A stretch of 32,152 nt of DNA, from NCBI GenBank assembly GCA_003281165.1, contig QCCT01000011.1, positions 1 to 32,152 of the forward strand, written 5' to 3'. Position numbers and translations under genes: made by a program. The notes under the pieces are model-generated. The model made no database searches, was not told the origin of the DNA, and saw only the letters and a list, made by a program, of their open reading frames with translations. Positions within the stretch are counted from its first letter, which is position 1. Each line of letters begins with the position of its first letter. Positions 1-8,907 of the stretch are shown one piece after another. The DNA is from Prochlorococcus sp. AG-347-M18. GTDB taxonomy: Bacteria; Cyanobacteriota; Cyanobacteriia; PCC-6307; Cyanobiaceae.

Positions 1-1005
1 TTGAGGTTTGGTATCTATTTGTGCGAGATTTGATAAAAGTAAATTTCTGCTTAATTGGGAAGCATCGGTTCTCTGGGCAATTTTTGGAACTATTATTGAA
101 CCTTCAAATATTGCATGTGATTTATCATCAGCAAGCGATTTATTAATTTGATCTAGAAATCCATTTGGCCCATTAAATTCTATTTTTGTATAGGTTGAAA
201 TTTGCTCATCTTTTTTTGTTATTTGCATACCTTTGATATTTGTTTTAGCGTTTCCCGCAGATTGTTTAATACTAATTTCAAATCTCGCGTAATTAAATTT
301 GAAATGTAAAGATCCTAAGTTGTATGCACTATTTTTTTGTTGAATTACATTGAGAGAATTTAATAGATTAGATCTCTTTTCACCGTAAGAAACAATACCA
401 TGATTTACAGAACTATTTTCTTTTAAGCAAAAGAATGTTGATTGAGATAATGAAGAGTTTTCTTTACCAAGATTTACTTGTAATAAGTCAACATCACAAT
501 TCTTTTCTAAAAATATTACGAGGGTTTTTGCGTTTAAAGAATTACTTGATGCATGACTAAAAATTTCAATTGGAGGAATTTTTGATCCATTTATTTTTAA
601 TCCCAAAATATTATTTTTACAACTTAAAGACAGATTTAGCAGGTCACTCCAATTTTCGTTTTGCTTAAAAAAAGATATCTGTTCTTTGATATATTTTTGT
701 AATTCATCCTCACTTAATTGCTGTATTGAATAATTTTTCTCTATTAATTTAATTTGGCAATTCTCGCCAATTATTAATCTAATAGTACTTTGAGAATTTT
801 TCGGATATTGTATAGCAAATTTTGAATCTGTTTCATTAACTGAGTAATCTAAAAAGTTTGACAATTTTGATTTATTTGAAAGTCTCCATAGTTCACTTTT
901 AGGATTTGGGAGAGGGCTTGATTGTAATTTTTGAAGACAGATTTTTTGTATTTCTGTAAGGTTATCTTTTGATTTATTAGTTTTTATTTTTTCAATAATT
1001 TCCAT
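1..1005 (-). CDS. sufD: FeS cluster assembly protein SufD (C-terminus beyond window)
   Basis: SufD is a scaffold subunit of the SufBCD complex, which builds Fe-S clusters in the cytoplasm. The frame is open from ATG at 1003-1005 to the left edge (335 residues seen). The N-terminus has the family's NPKSELWRLSN-type motif. The last visible residues (AQIDTKPQ) match the QTDxKPQL segment that precedes the conserved C-terminal block in SufB/SufD, so roughly the last 60-70 residues are missing. The gene starts 4 nt after the sufC stop, which indicates co-transcription and probably translational coupling. In cyanobacteria sufS usually follows; it would lie outside this window. Truncation is by the window edge, not by mutation. 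Confidence 0.93.
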   Translation of the reverse strand, partial: MEIIEKIKTNKSKDNLTEIQKICLQKLQSSPLPNPKSELWRLSNKSKLSNFLDYSVNETDSKFAIQYPKNSQSTIRLIIGENCQIKLIEKNYSIQQLSEDELQKYIKEQISFFKQNENWSDLLNLSLSCKNNILGLKINGSKIPPIEIFSHASSNSLNAKTLVIFLEKNCDVDLLQVNLGKENSSLSQSTFFCLKENSSVNHGIVSYGEKRSNLLNSLNVIQQKNSAYNLGSLHFKFNYARFEISIKQSAGNAKTNIKGMQITKKDEQISTYTKIEFNGPNGFLDQINKSLADDKSHAIFEGSIIVPKIAQRTDASQLSRNLLLSNLAQIDTKPQ

Positions 1006-1009
1006 TTGT

Positions 1010-1795
1010 TTAAGTCTCTTTTATAAAGTTATCAGTCCATTCATATCCTTTTTCTTCAAGCTCTAGAGCAAGATCACTCTCACCAGTTTTTATGATTTTT
1101 CCGTCTGACATGACATGGACATAATTTGGTTTAATTTCATCTAATAATCTTTGATAGTGGGTAATAAGTATAATTCCTGTTTGTGCATTAGATATTTTTT
1201 TAATTCCTGATGCCACTATTCTTAGAGCATCGATATCTAGACCAGAATCGGTCTCATCTAATATTGCTATCTTTGGCTCAAGTAAAGCCATTTGCAGAAT
1301 CTCATTTCTTTTTTTTTCACCTCCGGAAAAGCCTTGATTTACACTCCTTGATAGGAATGCGTGATCCATTTTTACAATTTCCAACTTTTCTTTAACTAAT
1401 TCTTCAAAATCAAAAGTATCTAATTCTTCTTTGTTGAGAAATTTTCTTCTAGCATTAGTTGAAACTCTAAGAAACTCAAGATTACTTACACCTGGAATCT
1501 CAATTGGATATTGAAAACCAAGAAAAATTCCAGATTGAGATCTCTCTTCAGGTTCTAAAGAGTTGATGTTTTCACCTAAATATTTTATGTCGCCATTTGT
1601 AATATTATAAGAGGGATGCCCTGCAATGATTTTAGAAAGAGTACTTTTGCCACATCCATTTCTTCCCATAATGGCATGGATTTCTCCAGGATAGACAGTA
1701 AGTGAAACCCCTTTTAAAATTGGAAGATTATCAGTAGATGCAGAGAGATTTTCAACTTCTAAAATTGGATCTGATTCTTTCATTTTAATTTGCAT
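1010..1795 (-). CDS. sufC: FeS assembly ATPase SufC
   Basis: SufC is the cytoplasmic ABC-type ATPase that drives conformational change in the SufB-SufD scaffold. The 261 residues are typical. Visible motifs are Walker A GRNGCGKS (residues 44-51), the signature FSGGEKKR (156-163) and Walker B with catalytic glutamate AILDE (177-181, E181), followed by the DSGLD D-loop. The [10 protein letters not shown] and DETDSGLD strings separate SufC from transporter ATPases. It lies 21 nt downstream of sufB and 4 nt upstream of sufD. A second in-frame ATG at residue 5 is possible; neither has a clear Shine-Dalgarno sequence, so the longer form is kept. Confidence 0.97.
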   Translation of the reverse strand: MQIKMKESDPILEVENLSASTDNLPILKGVSLTVYPGEIHAIMGRNGCGKSTLSKIIAGHPSYNITNGDIKYLGENINSLEPEERSQSGIFLGFQYPIEIPGVSNLEFLRVSTNARRKFLNKEELDTFDFEELVKEKLEIVKMDHAFLSRSVNQGFSGGEKKRNEILQMALLEPKIAILDETDSGLDIDALRIVASGIKKISNAQTGIILITHYQRLLDEIKPNYVHVMSDGKIIKTGESDLALELEEKGYEWTDNFIKET

Positions 1796-1816
1796 TTCAG
1801 TTTAGAAATTGATTAA

Positions 1817-3259
1817 TTAACCTACTGATCCCTCTAGTTTAAGTGCCAGTAACTTATCTGCTTCAGCAGCAAATTCCATAGGTAATTGATTAAATACATC
1901 TCTACAAAAACCGCTGACCATCATAGATACTGCCTCCTCAAATTCTATACCTCTGCTTTGGAGATAAAAAAGTTGGTCTTCTGAGATTCTACATGTGCTT
2001 GCTTCATGCTCAATTTCAGAATTGGGTTGTTGAGATTTGATGTAAGGGAATGTATTTGCAGAAGCTTGATCCCCTATTAACATTGAATCACATTGACTGT
2101 AATTTCTTGATCCTGTAGCTTTTGTTCCCATTTTGACAAGACCTCTGTAGCTATTTTTTGAGCTACCTGCACTAATACCTTTGCTAACAATAGTTGATTT
2201 GGTCTTAGGACCAATATGGATCATTTTTGTGCCGGTATCTGCTTGCTGAAGATTATTGGTGAGAGCCACTGAATAAAATTCTCCTACAGATTCTTCCCCT
2301 AAAAGAAGACAGCTAGGATATTTCCATGTAATTGCAGACCCTGTTTCAACTTGAGACCAACTAATTTTACTTCTCTTACCTAAACATTTTCCTCTTTTGG
2401 TGACAAAATTAAAAATTCCGCCAATACCTTCTTCATCACCAGCATACCAATTTTGCACTGTTGAGTATTTTATTGAGGCGTCGTCTAATGCTATAAGCTC
2501 TACAACTGCTGCATGTAGGGTATTTGTATCAAACATTGGAGCTGTACAACCTTCTAGATAACTTACAGAACTTGACTCTTCAGCAATGATTAATGTTCTT
2601 TCGAATTGCCCTGAATCTCCACTATTAATTCTGAAATAGGAAGATAGATCCATAGGGCAGGTAACACCTTTTGGGATGTAAACAAAAGAACCGTCACTAA
2701 AAACTGCAGAATTTAGAGCTGCAAAATAATTATCACTAGCTGGAACTACTGTACCTAAATATTTTTCAATCAAATCAGCGTGATTTTTTACTGCTTCACT
2801 AATTGAGCAAAATATAACTCCATGTTCAGCAAGTTCTTCTCTAAAAGTTGTGGCTATAGAAACACTATCAAAAACAGCATCTACTGCTACATTTGTGAGT
2901 TTTTTTTGCTCCGTGAGGGGTATTCCTAATTTGTCAAAAGTCTCAAGAAGTTTGGGATCAACTTCATCTAAGCTAGAAATTTTCTCTTTTTGCTTAGGAG
3001 CAGAGTAATAAATGATATCTTGATAATCAATTTTTTTATATCCTAATGCTGCCCAATCAGGCTCTTTCATTTTTTGCCATTTTTTAAAGGCTTTTAATCT
3101 AAAATCAAGAAGAAATTTTGGTTCTTCTTTTTTCTGTGAAATTAATTTTATGATATCTTCATTTAGTCCCTTTTCTATTTTTTCAGTTTCAATATCAGTA
3201 ACGAAACCATATTTGTAAGGCTCTTTTACTACATCTTTAACTAAATTTTCGTTGACCAT
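1817..3259 (-). CDS. sufB: FeS cluster assembly protein SufB
   Basis: SufB is the main scaffold on which nascent Fe-S clusters are built within SufBC2D. At 480 residues it is normal for a cyanobacterial SufB. Recognisable blocks include [26 protein letters not shown], the [11 protein letters not shown] segment with a conserved cysteine, and [17 protein letters not shown] near the C-terminus, which carries the conserved Glu-His-Glu of the cluster-assembly site. It is the first gene of the sufBCD unit, facing a divergent small gene across a 95-nt gap that must hold the promoter. In many cyanobacteria the divergent neighbour is the repressor gene sufR; here it is not. Confidence 0.98.
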   Translation of the reverse strand: MVNENLVKDVVKEPYKYGFVTDIETEKIEKGLNEDIIKLISQKKEEPKFLLDFRLKAFKKWQKMKEPDWAALGYKKIDYQDIIYYSAPKQKEKISSLDEVDPKLLETFDKLGIPLTEQKKLTNVAVDAVFDSVSIATTFREELAEHGVIFCSISEAVKNHADLIEKYLGTVVPASDNYFAALNSAVFSDGSFVYIPKGVTCPMDLSSYFRINSGDSGQFERTLIIAEESSSVSYLEGCTAPMFDTNTLHAAVVELIALDDASIKYSTVQNWYAGDEEGIGGIFNFVTKRGKCLGKRSKISWSQVETGSAITWKYPSCLLLGEESVGEFYSVALTNNLQQADTGTKMIHIGPKTKSTIVSKGISAGSSKNSYRGLVKMGTKATGSRNYSQCDSMLIGDQASANTFPYIKSQQPNSEIEHEASTCRISEDQLFYLQSRGIEFEEAVSMMVSGFCRDVFNQLPMEFAAEADKLLALKLEGSVG

Positions 3260-3354
3260 GTTATCAAAAATAACTTATTACAATTAGCTTTATATACTTT
3301 AACGAAAGATACCCCCAATATTGAGTTTTTTTCCTTTATTAAAACTAAAAATTA

Positions 3355-3708
3355 ATGTCTAATCATCTTGATCCCAATTCTAACCCATTAAACATAGAAA
3401 CTATTCAAGAAATTGATAATCTTGATCTACCTATAATGCAGAAACATCATTTAAGAATACTCGCTCATTGCCTTCAGATTTTAAAAATTATCAATGCAGA
3501 TAATAGTTTGGAATATCAAAATAAAAATCCCCTGAGAGAATGGTGTGATAACCAATCCAAAAAATTTGATGATAAAAAATTTAGTGATCTTTTTTATGAG
3601 CAGTTAGAATCTACTTCTAAAAAATTATGTGCTTTTTCAAAAAAAATAGGTAAAAGTATTGAGGATTTAGAGATAGATGATTTAGTACTTCTAGTTGAAC
3701 AACGCTGA
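3355..3708 (+). CDS. Conserved-looking hypothetical protein divergent from sufB
   Basis: I do not recognise a family. The 117-residue product is acidic and predicted mostly helical, with no signal peptide or membrane segment. It has three scattered cysteines (39, 64, 92) and a C-terminal stretch rich in Leu/Glu/Asp (SIEDLEIDDLVLLVEQ). ATG at 3355 is the natural start. It occupies the place where cyanobacterial sufR often lies, but it is about half the length of SufR and lacks an obvious N-terminal helix-turn-helix or the SufR cysteine set. The frame has codon use like its neighbours and is probably a real gene. Function is unknown. Confidence 0.75.
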   Translation: MSNHLDPNSNPLNIETIQEIDNLDLPIMQKHHLRILAHCLQILKIINADNSLEYQNKNPLREWCDNQSKKFDDKKFSDLFYEQLESTSKKLCAFSKKIGKSIEDLEIDDLVLLVEQR

Positions 3709-3977
3709 ATTTTTTTTTTAACTGATCCCGAAGAAAAAATATATTTTTGTTGAGTCGTTAACAAATTCAGGTAATAAAATTTAAAAAAAAAGAAAATTAA
3801 TTTACATTTCAAAAAATCTGAAAATTAATTAATTGCTTTGATACCAACTGTTTTGAAGAGAAATATCAATTTTGAGATTTCTTCAGTAGTCAGAGGATCC
3901 TGACGACAGGCCAAAAAGACACACAATTCCTAAAAAAAAAGAACATACTGATCCCAAACAAAAACGGAGAATTTAAA
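3709..3977 (+). other. Long AT-rich leader/intergenic region with overlapping hairpins
   Basis: This 269-nt non-coding stretch is long for so compact a sequence. It begins with a run of about ten T right after the previous stop. It holds GAAAT/ATTTC arms around a 12-nt spacer, then GTCAG-aggatc-CTGAC at 3889-3904 and CCTG-acga-CAGG at 3899-3910. The last two share bases, so they cannot form together. A 9-base direct repeat, ACTGATCCC, occurs at 3721-3729 and 3947-3955. It probably contains the promoter and 5' leader of the DUF4912 gene; a small RNA is also possible. No tRNA-like fold is seen. Confidence 0.35.
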
Positions 3978-5078
3978 GTGGCTGATGGGATCATGAATAA
4001 AGATCAATTACTCTCACTAACCCTCAGACAATTACGTCAAGAAGCAAGTAAATTATCGGTTCCGCTGTACAGTCGCAAAACAAAAGCCGTTTTAGTTGAT
4101 TTAATACTTAAATATCAAGAAAAATCTACAAAAAAAACTTACACTCCAGCTCCACAGTCTAAATCTGAAGAAACTTTTGAGTCCAATGCTTTTAATAGCA
4201 GTGAAGAAGTTAAAACAAATGTAGTTTTCTTACCCCGAGATCCAGATTGGGCTTATGTTTTTTGGCAAATTTCTGATGCAGATAGAGATAAAGCACAATC
4301 TTTGGGAGCCAATAAACTATGCTTACGATTATTTGATGCATCTGGTTCTGAAGGTAGCAACTTGAATCAAGGAACACTTAGGGAGATAGCAGTTGATAGT
4401 TATAGTACTGAGTGGTACTTGCCGATCCCACTTGCAGATAGAGATTATAAAGTTGAATTAGGTTACAAATATGGTTTTAACTGGATGTCATTGGCATTTT
4501 CTTCGATAAGCCATGTTCCTGGGTCTCATCCTTCTGAGCAAATTCTTGATAAATTTGTGCCTTTTAATTTAGATTCTACGTCTGAGTCAATCCCAGATAT
4601 TTCTAATCCTGTTGTTTCAGAACAAAATGGTATGCATGAAAGGTTATACCAAGCAGCAACTAACATTCCTCTCAGAAGAAAAGTTGGTTCTGAAGAATTT
4701 ATGGAAAACTTAAATTCAACAAACCTCAACGATAATCTTACAGACTCAGGTGCTGGTAAATGGTCATCAGGTTTAAATGATTCTGGAAGCGGAATTATTA
4801 AGAATAGATCTTTTTGGCTCGTTGCTGATGCTGAATTAATTGTTTATGGAGCTACAGAACCTTCTGCAAAACTGACAATAGGTGGAGAAGACGTACCTCT
4901 TGCTGCAGATGGTACTTTTAGAATTCAAGTTCCATTTAGAGACGGGACTCAAAAATATGATATTAAAGCTATTGATGTGTCTGGTGAGCAAGAAAAAAGT
5001 ATATCAATGAAATTTGATAGATCTACACCACTTGACGATACTAATGAAAAAGATAATGCTGAGACTGAATGGTTTTGA
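3978..5078 (+). CDS. DUF4912 protein with N-terminal Rho_N/SAP-like domain
   Basis: This is a 366-residue cyanobacterial protein of unknown function. Residues about 10-50 (LTLRQLRQEASKL, then basic YSRKTKAVLVDLI) resemble the small helical Rho N-terminal/SAP-type nucleic-acid-binding fold. Residues about 75-190 match DUF4912 (PRDPDWAYVFWQ, LCLRLFDA, EWYLPIPLADRDYKVELGY). The C-terminal block (FWLVADAELIVYGATEPSA, then a beta-rich DGTFR segment, ending ETEWF) is strongly conserved in cyanobacterial homologues. The middle (about 200-270) is low-complexity Ser/Asn. The start is GTG at 3978, supported by a good ribosome site, CGGAG at 3965-3969. Nucleic-acid binding is inference. Confidence 0.85.
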   Translation: MADGIMNKDQLLSLTLRQLRQEASKLSVPLYSRKTKAVLVDLILKYQEKSTKKTYTPAPQSKSEETFESNAFNSSEEVKTNVVFLPRDPDWAYVFWQISDADRDKAQSLGANKLCLRLFDASGSEGSNLNQGTLREIAVDSYSTEWYLPIPLADRDYKVELGYKYGFNWMSLAFSSISHVPGSHPSEQILDKFVPFNLDSTSESIPDISNPVVSEQNGMHERLYQAATNIPLRRKVGSEEFMENLNSTNLNDNLTDSGAGKWSSGLNDSGSGIIKNRSFWLVADAELIVYGATEPSAKLTIGGEDVPLAADGTFRIQVPFRDGTQKYDIKAIDVSGEQEKSISMKFDRSTPLDDTNEKDNAETEWF

Positions 5079-5090
5079 TAAATTAAATTA

Positions 5091-5261
5091 ATGCTGAAAA
5101 AAATTGTAGCTTTTACTCCATTGTTTGGTGCATTAACTTTTCCATTAATAGTCCCAATTACAATTTCTAAATTTGGTGTTAATTATGGAATTCTTAGTGC
5201 ATTATTAATTTCTTCGTTATGGTTTATCGCTATGTTAAGAACTTCCGAAATGCCTCATTAA
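5091..5261 (+). CDS. Small membrane protein, 56 aa, hypothetical
   Basis: A short ATG-started frame lies between the DUF4912 gene (12 nt upstream) and pgm (32 nt downstream), same strand. It encodes a basic N-terminus (MLKKIVAF) and two hydrophobic stretches (about residues 8-25 and 32-49) separated by SKFGVNYG, ending in a short polar tail. This looks like a two-helix hairpin inner-membrane protein. No family is recognised. The position inside a tight same-strand gene row and the clean hydrophobic pattern favour a real gene. Its size means automatic annotation may miss it. Confidence 0.65.
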   Translation: MLKKIVAFTPLFGALTFPLIVPITISKFGVNYGILSALLISSLWFIAMLRTSEMPH

Positions 5262-5293
5262 TTTAGTTAGATTTTTGGAAGTTTCTTAAAAAT

Positions 5294-6931
5294 ATGAATC
5301 AAGTTAGTGTAATTAATATCAATTCTCCTTTTCTAGATCAAAAACCAGGTACCTCTGGATTAAGAAAAAGTACTTTAAAGTTTCAGGAAGAACATTATCT
5401 AGAAGTTTTTATTGAAGCAATCTTACAATCATTAGGAGATTTAAAAGGTTCAACATTAGTAGTTGGTGGTGATGGCAGATATGGCAATATTGAAGCGATA
5501 GAAAAAATTGTCCAAATATGCATTGCTCATAAAGTTCAAAAGGTTATAGTTCCAAAATACGGTTTATTATCTACTCCTGCGACATCACATTTAATTAGAA
5601 AGGAAAACGCTATTGGTGGAATTATTCTTTCTGCAAGCCATAATCCAGGTGGGATTAATGGAGACTTTGGAGTGAAATTGAATATCTCTAATGGTGGCCC
5701 AGCTCCTGAGATAATTACTAATAAGATTTTTAAAGCTACACAATTACTAACTAGTTATAAAATTCATAAAATTCAATTACCTGATTTTAGTAAATATGGA
5801 ATTTATCATTACGACGAAACTACCTTAGAAATTATTGATGGATTAACAGATTATTCTAATTTGATGGAGAAAATCTTTGACTTTGATCAAATTAGTGATT
5901 TTTTAAAAAAAGACTTCTCGTTAATCTTTGATGCAATGAATGCGGTTACAGGCCCATATGCAAAAAATATTTTTGTTGAAAAAATGGGTCTTGCACCAGA
6001 TTGTGTCATGAATGGTAACCCTTTAAAAGATTTTGGAGGTTTACATCCTGATCCTAATCTTACTTACGCATCCCACTTGGCTGATTTGTTATTAAATAAA
6101 CAATCTTATAGTTTTGGTGCTGCATGCGATGGAGATGGAGATAGGAATATGATTTTAGGAAGTGGATGTTTTGTAAATCCTAGTGATAGCCTTGCAGTTA
6201 TCACTGCTAACACAAAATGTGTCCCTGGTTATAAAGATGGTATTACAGGTGTCGCAAGATCCATGCCAACCAGCTCAGCGGTTGATAATGTCGCTCGAGC
6301 ATTAAATATACCTTGTTTCGAGACACCTACTGGCTGGAAGTTTTTTGGAAATCTTTTAGATTCTAATTTAATTACTTTATGTGGAGAAGAAAGTTTCGGA
6401 ACAGGTAGTAATCATGTGAGAGAGAAAGATGGACTATGGGCAGTGTTGTATTGGTTACAAGTTTTAGCTGAGAAAAAATGTTCGGTAAGTGATTTGATGC
6501 AGAATCATTGGAAACAATTTGGTAGGAATTATTATTCAAGACATGATTATGAGGCAATTCCCTCAAATATTGCTAATCAAATCTTTGGTAATCTAACTTC
6601 TATGCTCGAAAATTTAAAAGGAAATAGTTTTGCTGGCCATTTAGTTAAAGTTGCAGATAACTTTTCATATTTAGATCCTGTTGATAATTCCATAAGTGAA
6701 AATCAAGGTTTAAGATTGGTCCTTGATGATAATTCTCGAGTAATTGTGCGCCTTTCTGGAACTGGAACTAAGGGTGCAACATTAAGACTTTACTTTGAGA
6801 AGTTTTTCGATCCTCAACAGAATCTTTCGTTAAATCCTCAGATCGCTTTGAAACCTCTAATAGATGATTTAGATGCTTTATTGAATATTTCAAAACTTAC
6901 TCAAATGGAAACTCCTACAGTAATTACATAG
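5294..6931 (+). CDS. pgm: Phosphoglucomutase (alpha-D-glucose-specific)
   Basis: The enzyme interconverts glucose-1-phosphate and glucose-6-phosphate, linking glycogen synthesis and breakdown to central carbon flow in the cytoplasm. The 545 residues carry all four marks of the alpha-D-phosphohexomutase superfamily. These are the phosphoserine loop SASHNPGG (S115), the metal loop DGDGDRN (D279, D281, D283), the sugar-binding loop GEESFGTGS (364-372) and the phosphate-binding loop RLSGTGTKG (486-494). The GEESFG loop and FETPTGWKFF indicate the eukaryote-like PGM1 subfamily rather than ManB/GlmM. ATG at 5294 gives a sensible N-terminus (KPGTSGLRK). It probably shares a transcript with the upstream small genes. 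Confidence 0.96.
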   Translation: MNQVSVININSPFLDQKPGTSGLRKSTLKFQEEHYLEVFIEAILQSLGDLKGSTLVVGGDGRYGNIEAIEKIVQICIAHKVQKVIVPKYGLLSTPATSHLIRKENAIGGIILSASHNPGGINGDFGVKLNISNGGPAPEIITNKIFKATQLLTSYKIHKIQLPDFSKYGIYHYDETTLEIIDGLTDYSNLMEKIFDFDQISDFLKKDFSLIFDAMNAVTGPYAKNIFVEKMGLAPDCVMNGNPLKDFGGLHPDPNLTYASHLADLLLNKQSYSFGAACDGDGDRNMILGSGCFVNPSDSLAVITANTKCVPGYKDGITGVARSMPTSSAVDNVARALNIPCFETPTGWKFFGNLLDSNLITLCGEESFGTGSNHVREKDGLWAVLYWLQVLAEKKCSVSDLMQNHWKQFGRNYYSRHDYEAIPSNIANQIFGNLTSMLENLKGNSFAGHLVKVADNFSYLDPVDNSISENQGLRLVLDDNSRVIVRLSGTGTKGATLRLYFEKFFDPQQNLSLNPQIALKPLIDDLDALLNISKLTQMETPTVIT

Positions 6932-6964
6932 AATTGAAAGTAATGATTTTTTGATTTTATTTAT

Positions 6965-8254
6965 ATGCATTCAGAAAATTTATTTATTAATTATTCTCAA
7001 ATAGAAAACAATGCACCTTTGGCAGATAAATTAAGACCAAAGAATTTGGAAGATTTTTTTGGTCAACAACCAATCCTGAATGAGAATTCGCTTTTAAGAA
7101 GTGCAATATTAAACGATAAGATTAGTAATTTTATTTTTTCTGGCCCTCCGGGTGTTGGAAAAACTACTCTAATTGAAATTATTTCTTTTAATACGCGGTC
7201 AAAATTAATTAAGTTAAATGCAGTATTATCAAGTGTTAAAGAATTAAGAAATGAAATCGCTAATGCAAAAGATAGATTAATAAATTCAAAAAGAAAAACA
7301 ATTTTATTTATCGATGAGGTTCATAGATTTACATCAGTTCAGCAAGATGCTTTATTACCTTCAATAGAAAATGGAACTATAACTTTTATTGGTGCTACAA
7401 CTGAAAACCCTTTCTTTGCTGTTAATAAAGCGCTTGTCAGCAGGTCTCGTATTTTCACATTACTTCCTTTGGCAGAAAATGATTTGCAGAAAATAATACA
7501 AAAAGTCATTACTCACTATTCAAAACAAAAAGATTCAAAAAAGGTTTATTTAACTCAAGATGCTATAAGTCATTTAATTAAATTTTCTGGCGGAGATGCA
7601 AGGACATTAATCAATGCGCTAGAGATGGCCATAGAAACAATTGCTGCAAATGATGCTAAAGAAATCAACATTAATCTCTCAATAGCAGAGGATGCACTAC
7701 AAAAGAAAAATATTGTTTACGACAAAAATGGTCAAAATCACTACGATGTAATAAGTGCCTTTATTAAGTCCATAAGAGGTTCTGATCCAGATGCAACTTT
7801 ATTCTGGCTTGCGAATATGCTGGAGGCTGGTGAAGATCCTAATTTTATTTTTAGACGACTACTTATATCTGCCAGTGAAGATATTGGAATAGCTGATCCT
7901 AATGCCATAGTAGTTGTACAATCTTGTTGTGATGCTTTTGATAGAGTTGGTTTTCCAGAAGGATTATATTTTTTAACGCAGGCTTCTTTATATTTAGCTA
8001 TTTCTCCAAAAAGTAATAGTACCAAAAGTATTTTTAAAGCAATTGAAACAATCAAATCTACCAATGTTTTTGATGTACCACGACATCTAAAAAATAATTC
8101 TAATAGTTATGTAAATCCTCATAATTATCCAGGTAATTGGGTCGTGCAAGAATATCTTCCTAAATCTTTAAGAGGTTTAAAAATATGGGAACCAAATAAT
8201 ATTGGATGGGAAAAAACTCAATATGAAGAACTGCTTAGAAGAAAAGAAAATTAA
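6965..8254 (+). CDS. rarA: Replication-associated recombination AAA+ ATPase RarA (MgsA)
   Basis: RarA/MgsA (Mgs1/WRNIP1 family) acts at stalled replication forks in the cytoplasm. The 429 residues show the N-terminal ADKLRPKNLEDFFGQ motif, Walker A GPPGVGKTT (60-68), Walker B FIDEVHRF (DEVH 117-120), the sensor segment GATTENPFFAVNKALVSRSR and the family C-terminal region (ASEDIGIADPNA, then NYPGNWVVQEYLP). This is the standard length; some cyanobacterial homologues are longer fusions. The stop overlaps the stop of the convergent PPTase gene by 4 nt, so no terminator separates them. It follows pgm by 33 nt. Confidence 0.95.
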   Translation: MHSENLFINYSQIENNAPLADKLRPKNLEDFFGQQPILNENSLLRSAILNDKISNFIFSGPPGVGKTTLIEIISFNTRSKLIKLNAVLSSVKELRNEIANAKDRLINSKRKTILFIDEVHRFTSVQQDALLPSIENGTITFIGATTENPFFAVNKALVSRSRIFTLLPLAENDLQKIIQKVITHYSKQKDSKKVYLTQDAISHLIKFSGGDARTLINALEMAIETIAANDAKEININLSIAEDALQKKNIVYDKNGQNHYDVISAFIKSIRGSDPDATLFWLANMLEAGEDPNFIFRRLLISASEDIGIADPNAIVVVQSCCDAFDRVGFPEGLYFLTQASLYLAISPKSNSTKSIFKAIETIKSTNVFDVPRHLKNNSNSYVNPHNYPGNWVVQEYLPKSLRGLKIWEPNNIGWEKTQYEELLRRKEN

Positions 8255-8907
8255 AAATTTTTCGAACAACAAATAATCTCAGGATTAAAAGAAGTTCTTT
8301 CTTCGTAGGCTAAAGCGATAGTCCAATTATGGAAGTTAATCTGTGAATAATTTAAATGAATATTTTTCTTCTTATGAATTAACTCTTTAGGCTTTTCAAA
8401 AAATTGCCAATATTTAATGTCTTTAGCTATTTTTCCATGATCCCATTTTATAGCCGCTTCAACAGCACACCATTGATTTAATATCATATTTTTTGTTAAA
8501 TAATTATTATGGTTTGATTTATTGGTATGAAAAAAATATTTTTTTGCAAATTTTAAATGTTTAAAATCTCTATCTGTTCTCTCAATATCAATCCCTATTT
8601 TGCTTTTATGCCAGACTATAGTAATGGCATCTTTACAATGACTTAAACTGATATTTCCCATGCCAGAGGGTAAACTTGGAGGTTCTCCAGGTTGAGCATT
8701 AATTGGAATTTCTAGGGGGTCTAAATCAAAAAGTGTTGAAAGTGATTGGCGCAAATAAGCTCTTGTTTCTAAGAAAATCTTTGATCTTGAATTTGTAAGG
8801 TTTTTTGCAGTTTTAATTTCTTCTATAGTTGCGACATCTTGCACACCTTTAATCTCATAAAACCAAATTTTTGGTATTTTATATTCATACTCATTTAATA
8901 ATTTCAA
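8251..8907 (-). CDS. 4'-phosphopantetheinyl transferase (Sfp/HetI type)
   Basis: This enzyme moves the phosphopantetheine arm of CoA onto carrier proteins, here probably fatty-acid ACP. The 218 residues contain the magnesium/CoA motif GIDIERTDRDF (D107, E109) and the second motif WCAVEAAIK (E150). The family consensus is W-x-x-KEA-x-x-K; the first lysine is valine here. SHCKDAITIVWH matches the P2-like SHs segment. The start must be TTG at 8905-8907 or later, because an in-frame TAA lies three codons upstream. That TTG shares base 8907 with the ATG of the divergent peroxiredoxin gene. The 3' end overlaps rarA by 4 nt, so the gene has no intergenic space at either end. Confidence 0.9.
   Translation of the reverse strand: MKLLNEYEYKIPKIWFYEIKGVQDVATIEEIKTAKNLTNSRSKIFLETRAYLRQSLSTLFDLDPLEIPINAQPGEPPSLPSGMGNISLSHCKDAITIVWHKSKIGIDIERTDRDFKHLKFAKKYFFHTNKSNHNNYLTKNMILNQWCAVEAAIKWDHGKIAKDIKYWQFFEKPKELIHKKKNIHLNYSQINFHNWTIALAYEERTSFNPEIICCSKNF

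Noticed and set aside
7741..8064. Open frame of 107 codons antisense to rarA
   Set aside because: Antisense shadow without recognisable features; rarA is well supported.
8871..8906. Longer N-terminus for the peroxiredoxin
   Set aside because: The extra residues are not part of the PrxQ fold and would extend across the divergent gene's start; MALKVGDKAPEF is the natural beginning.
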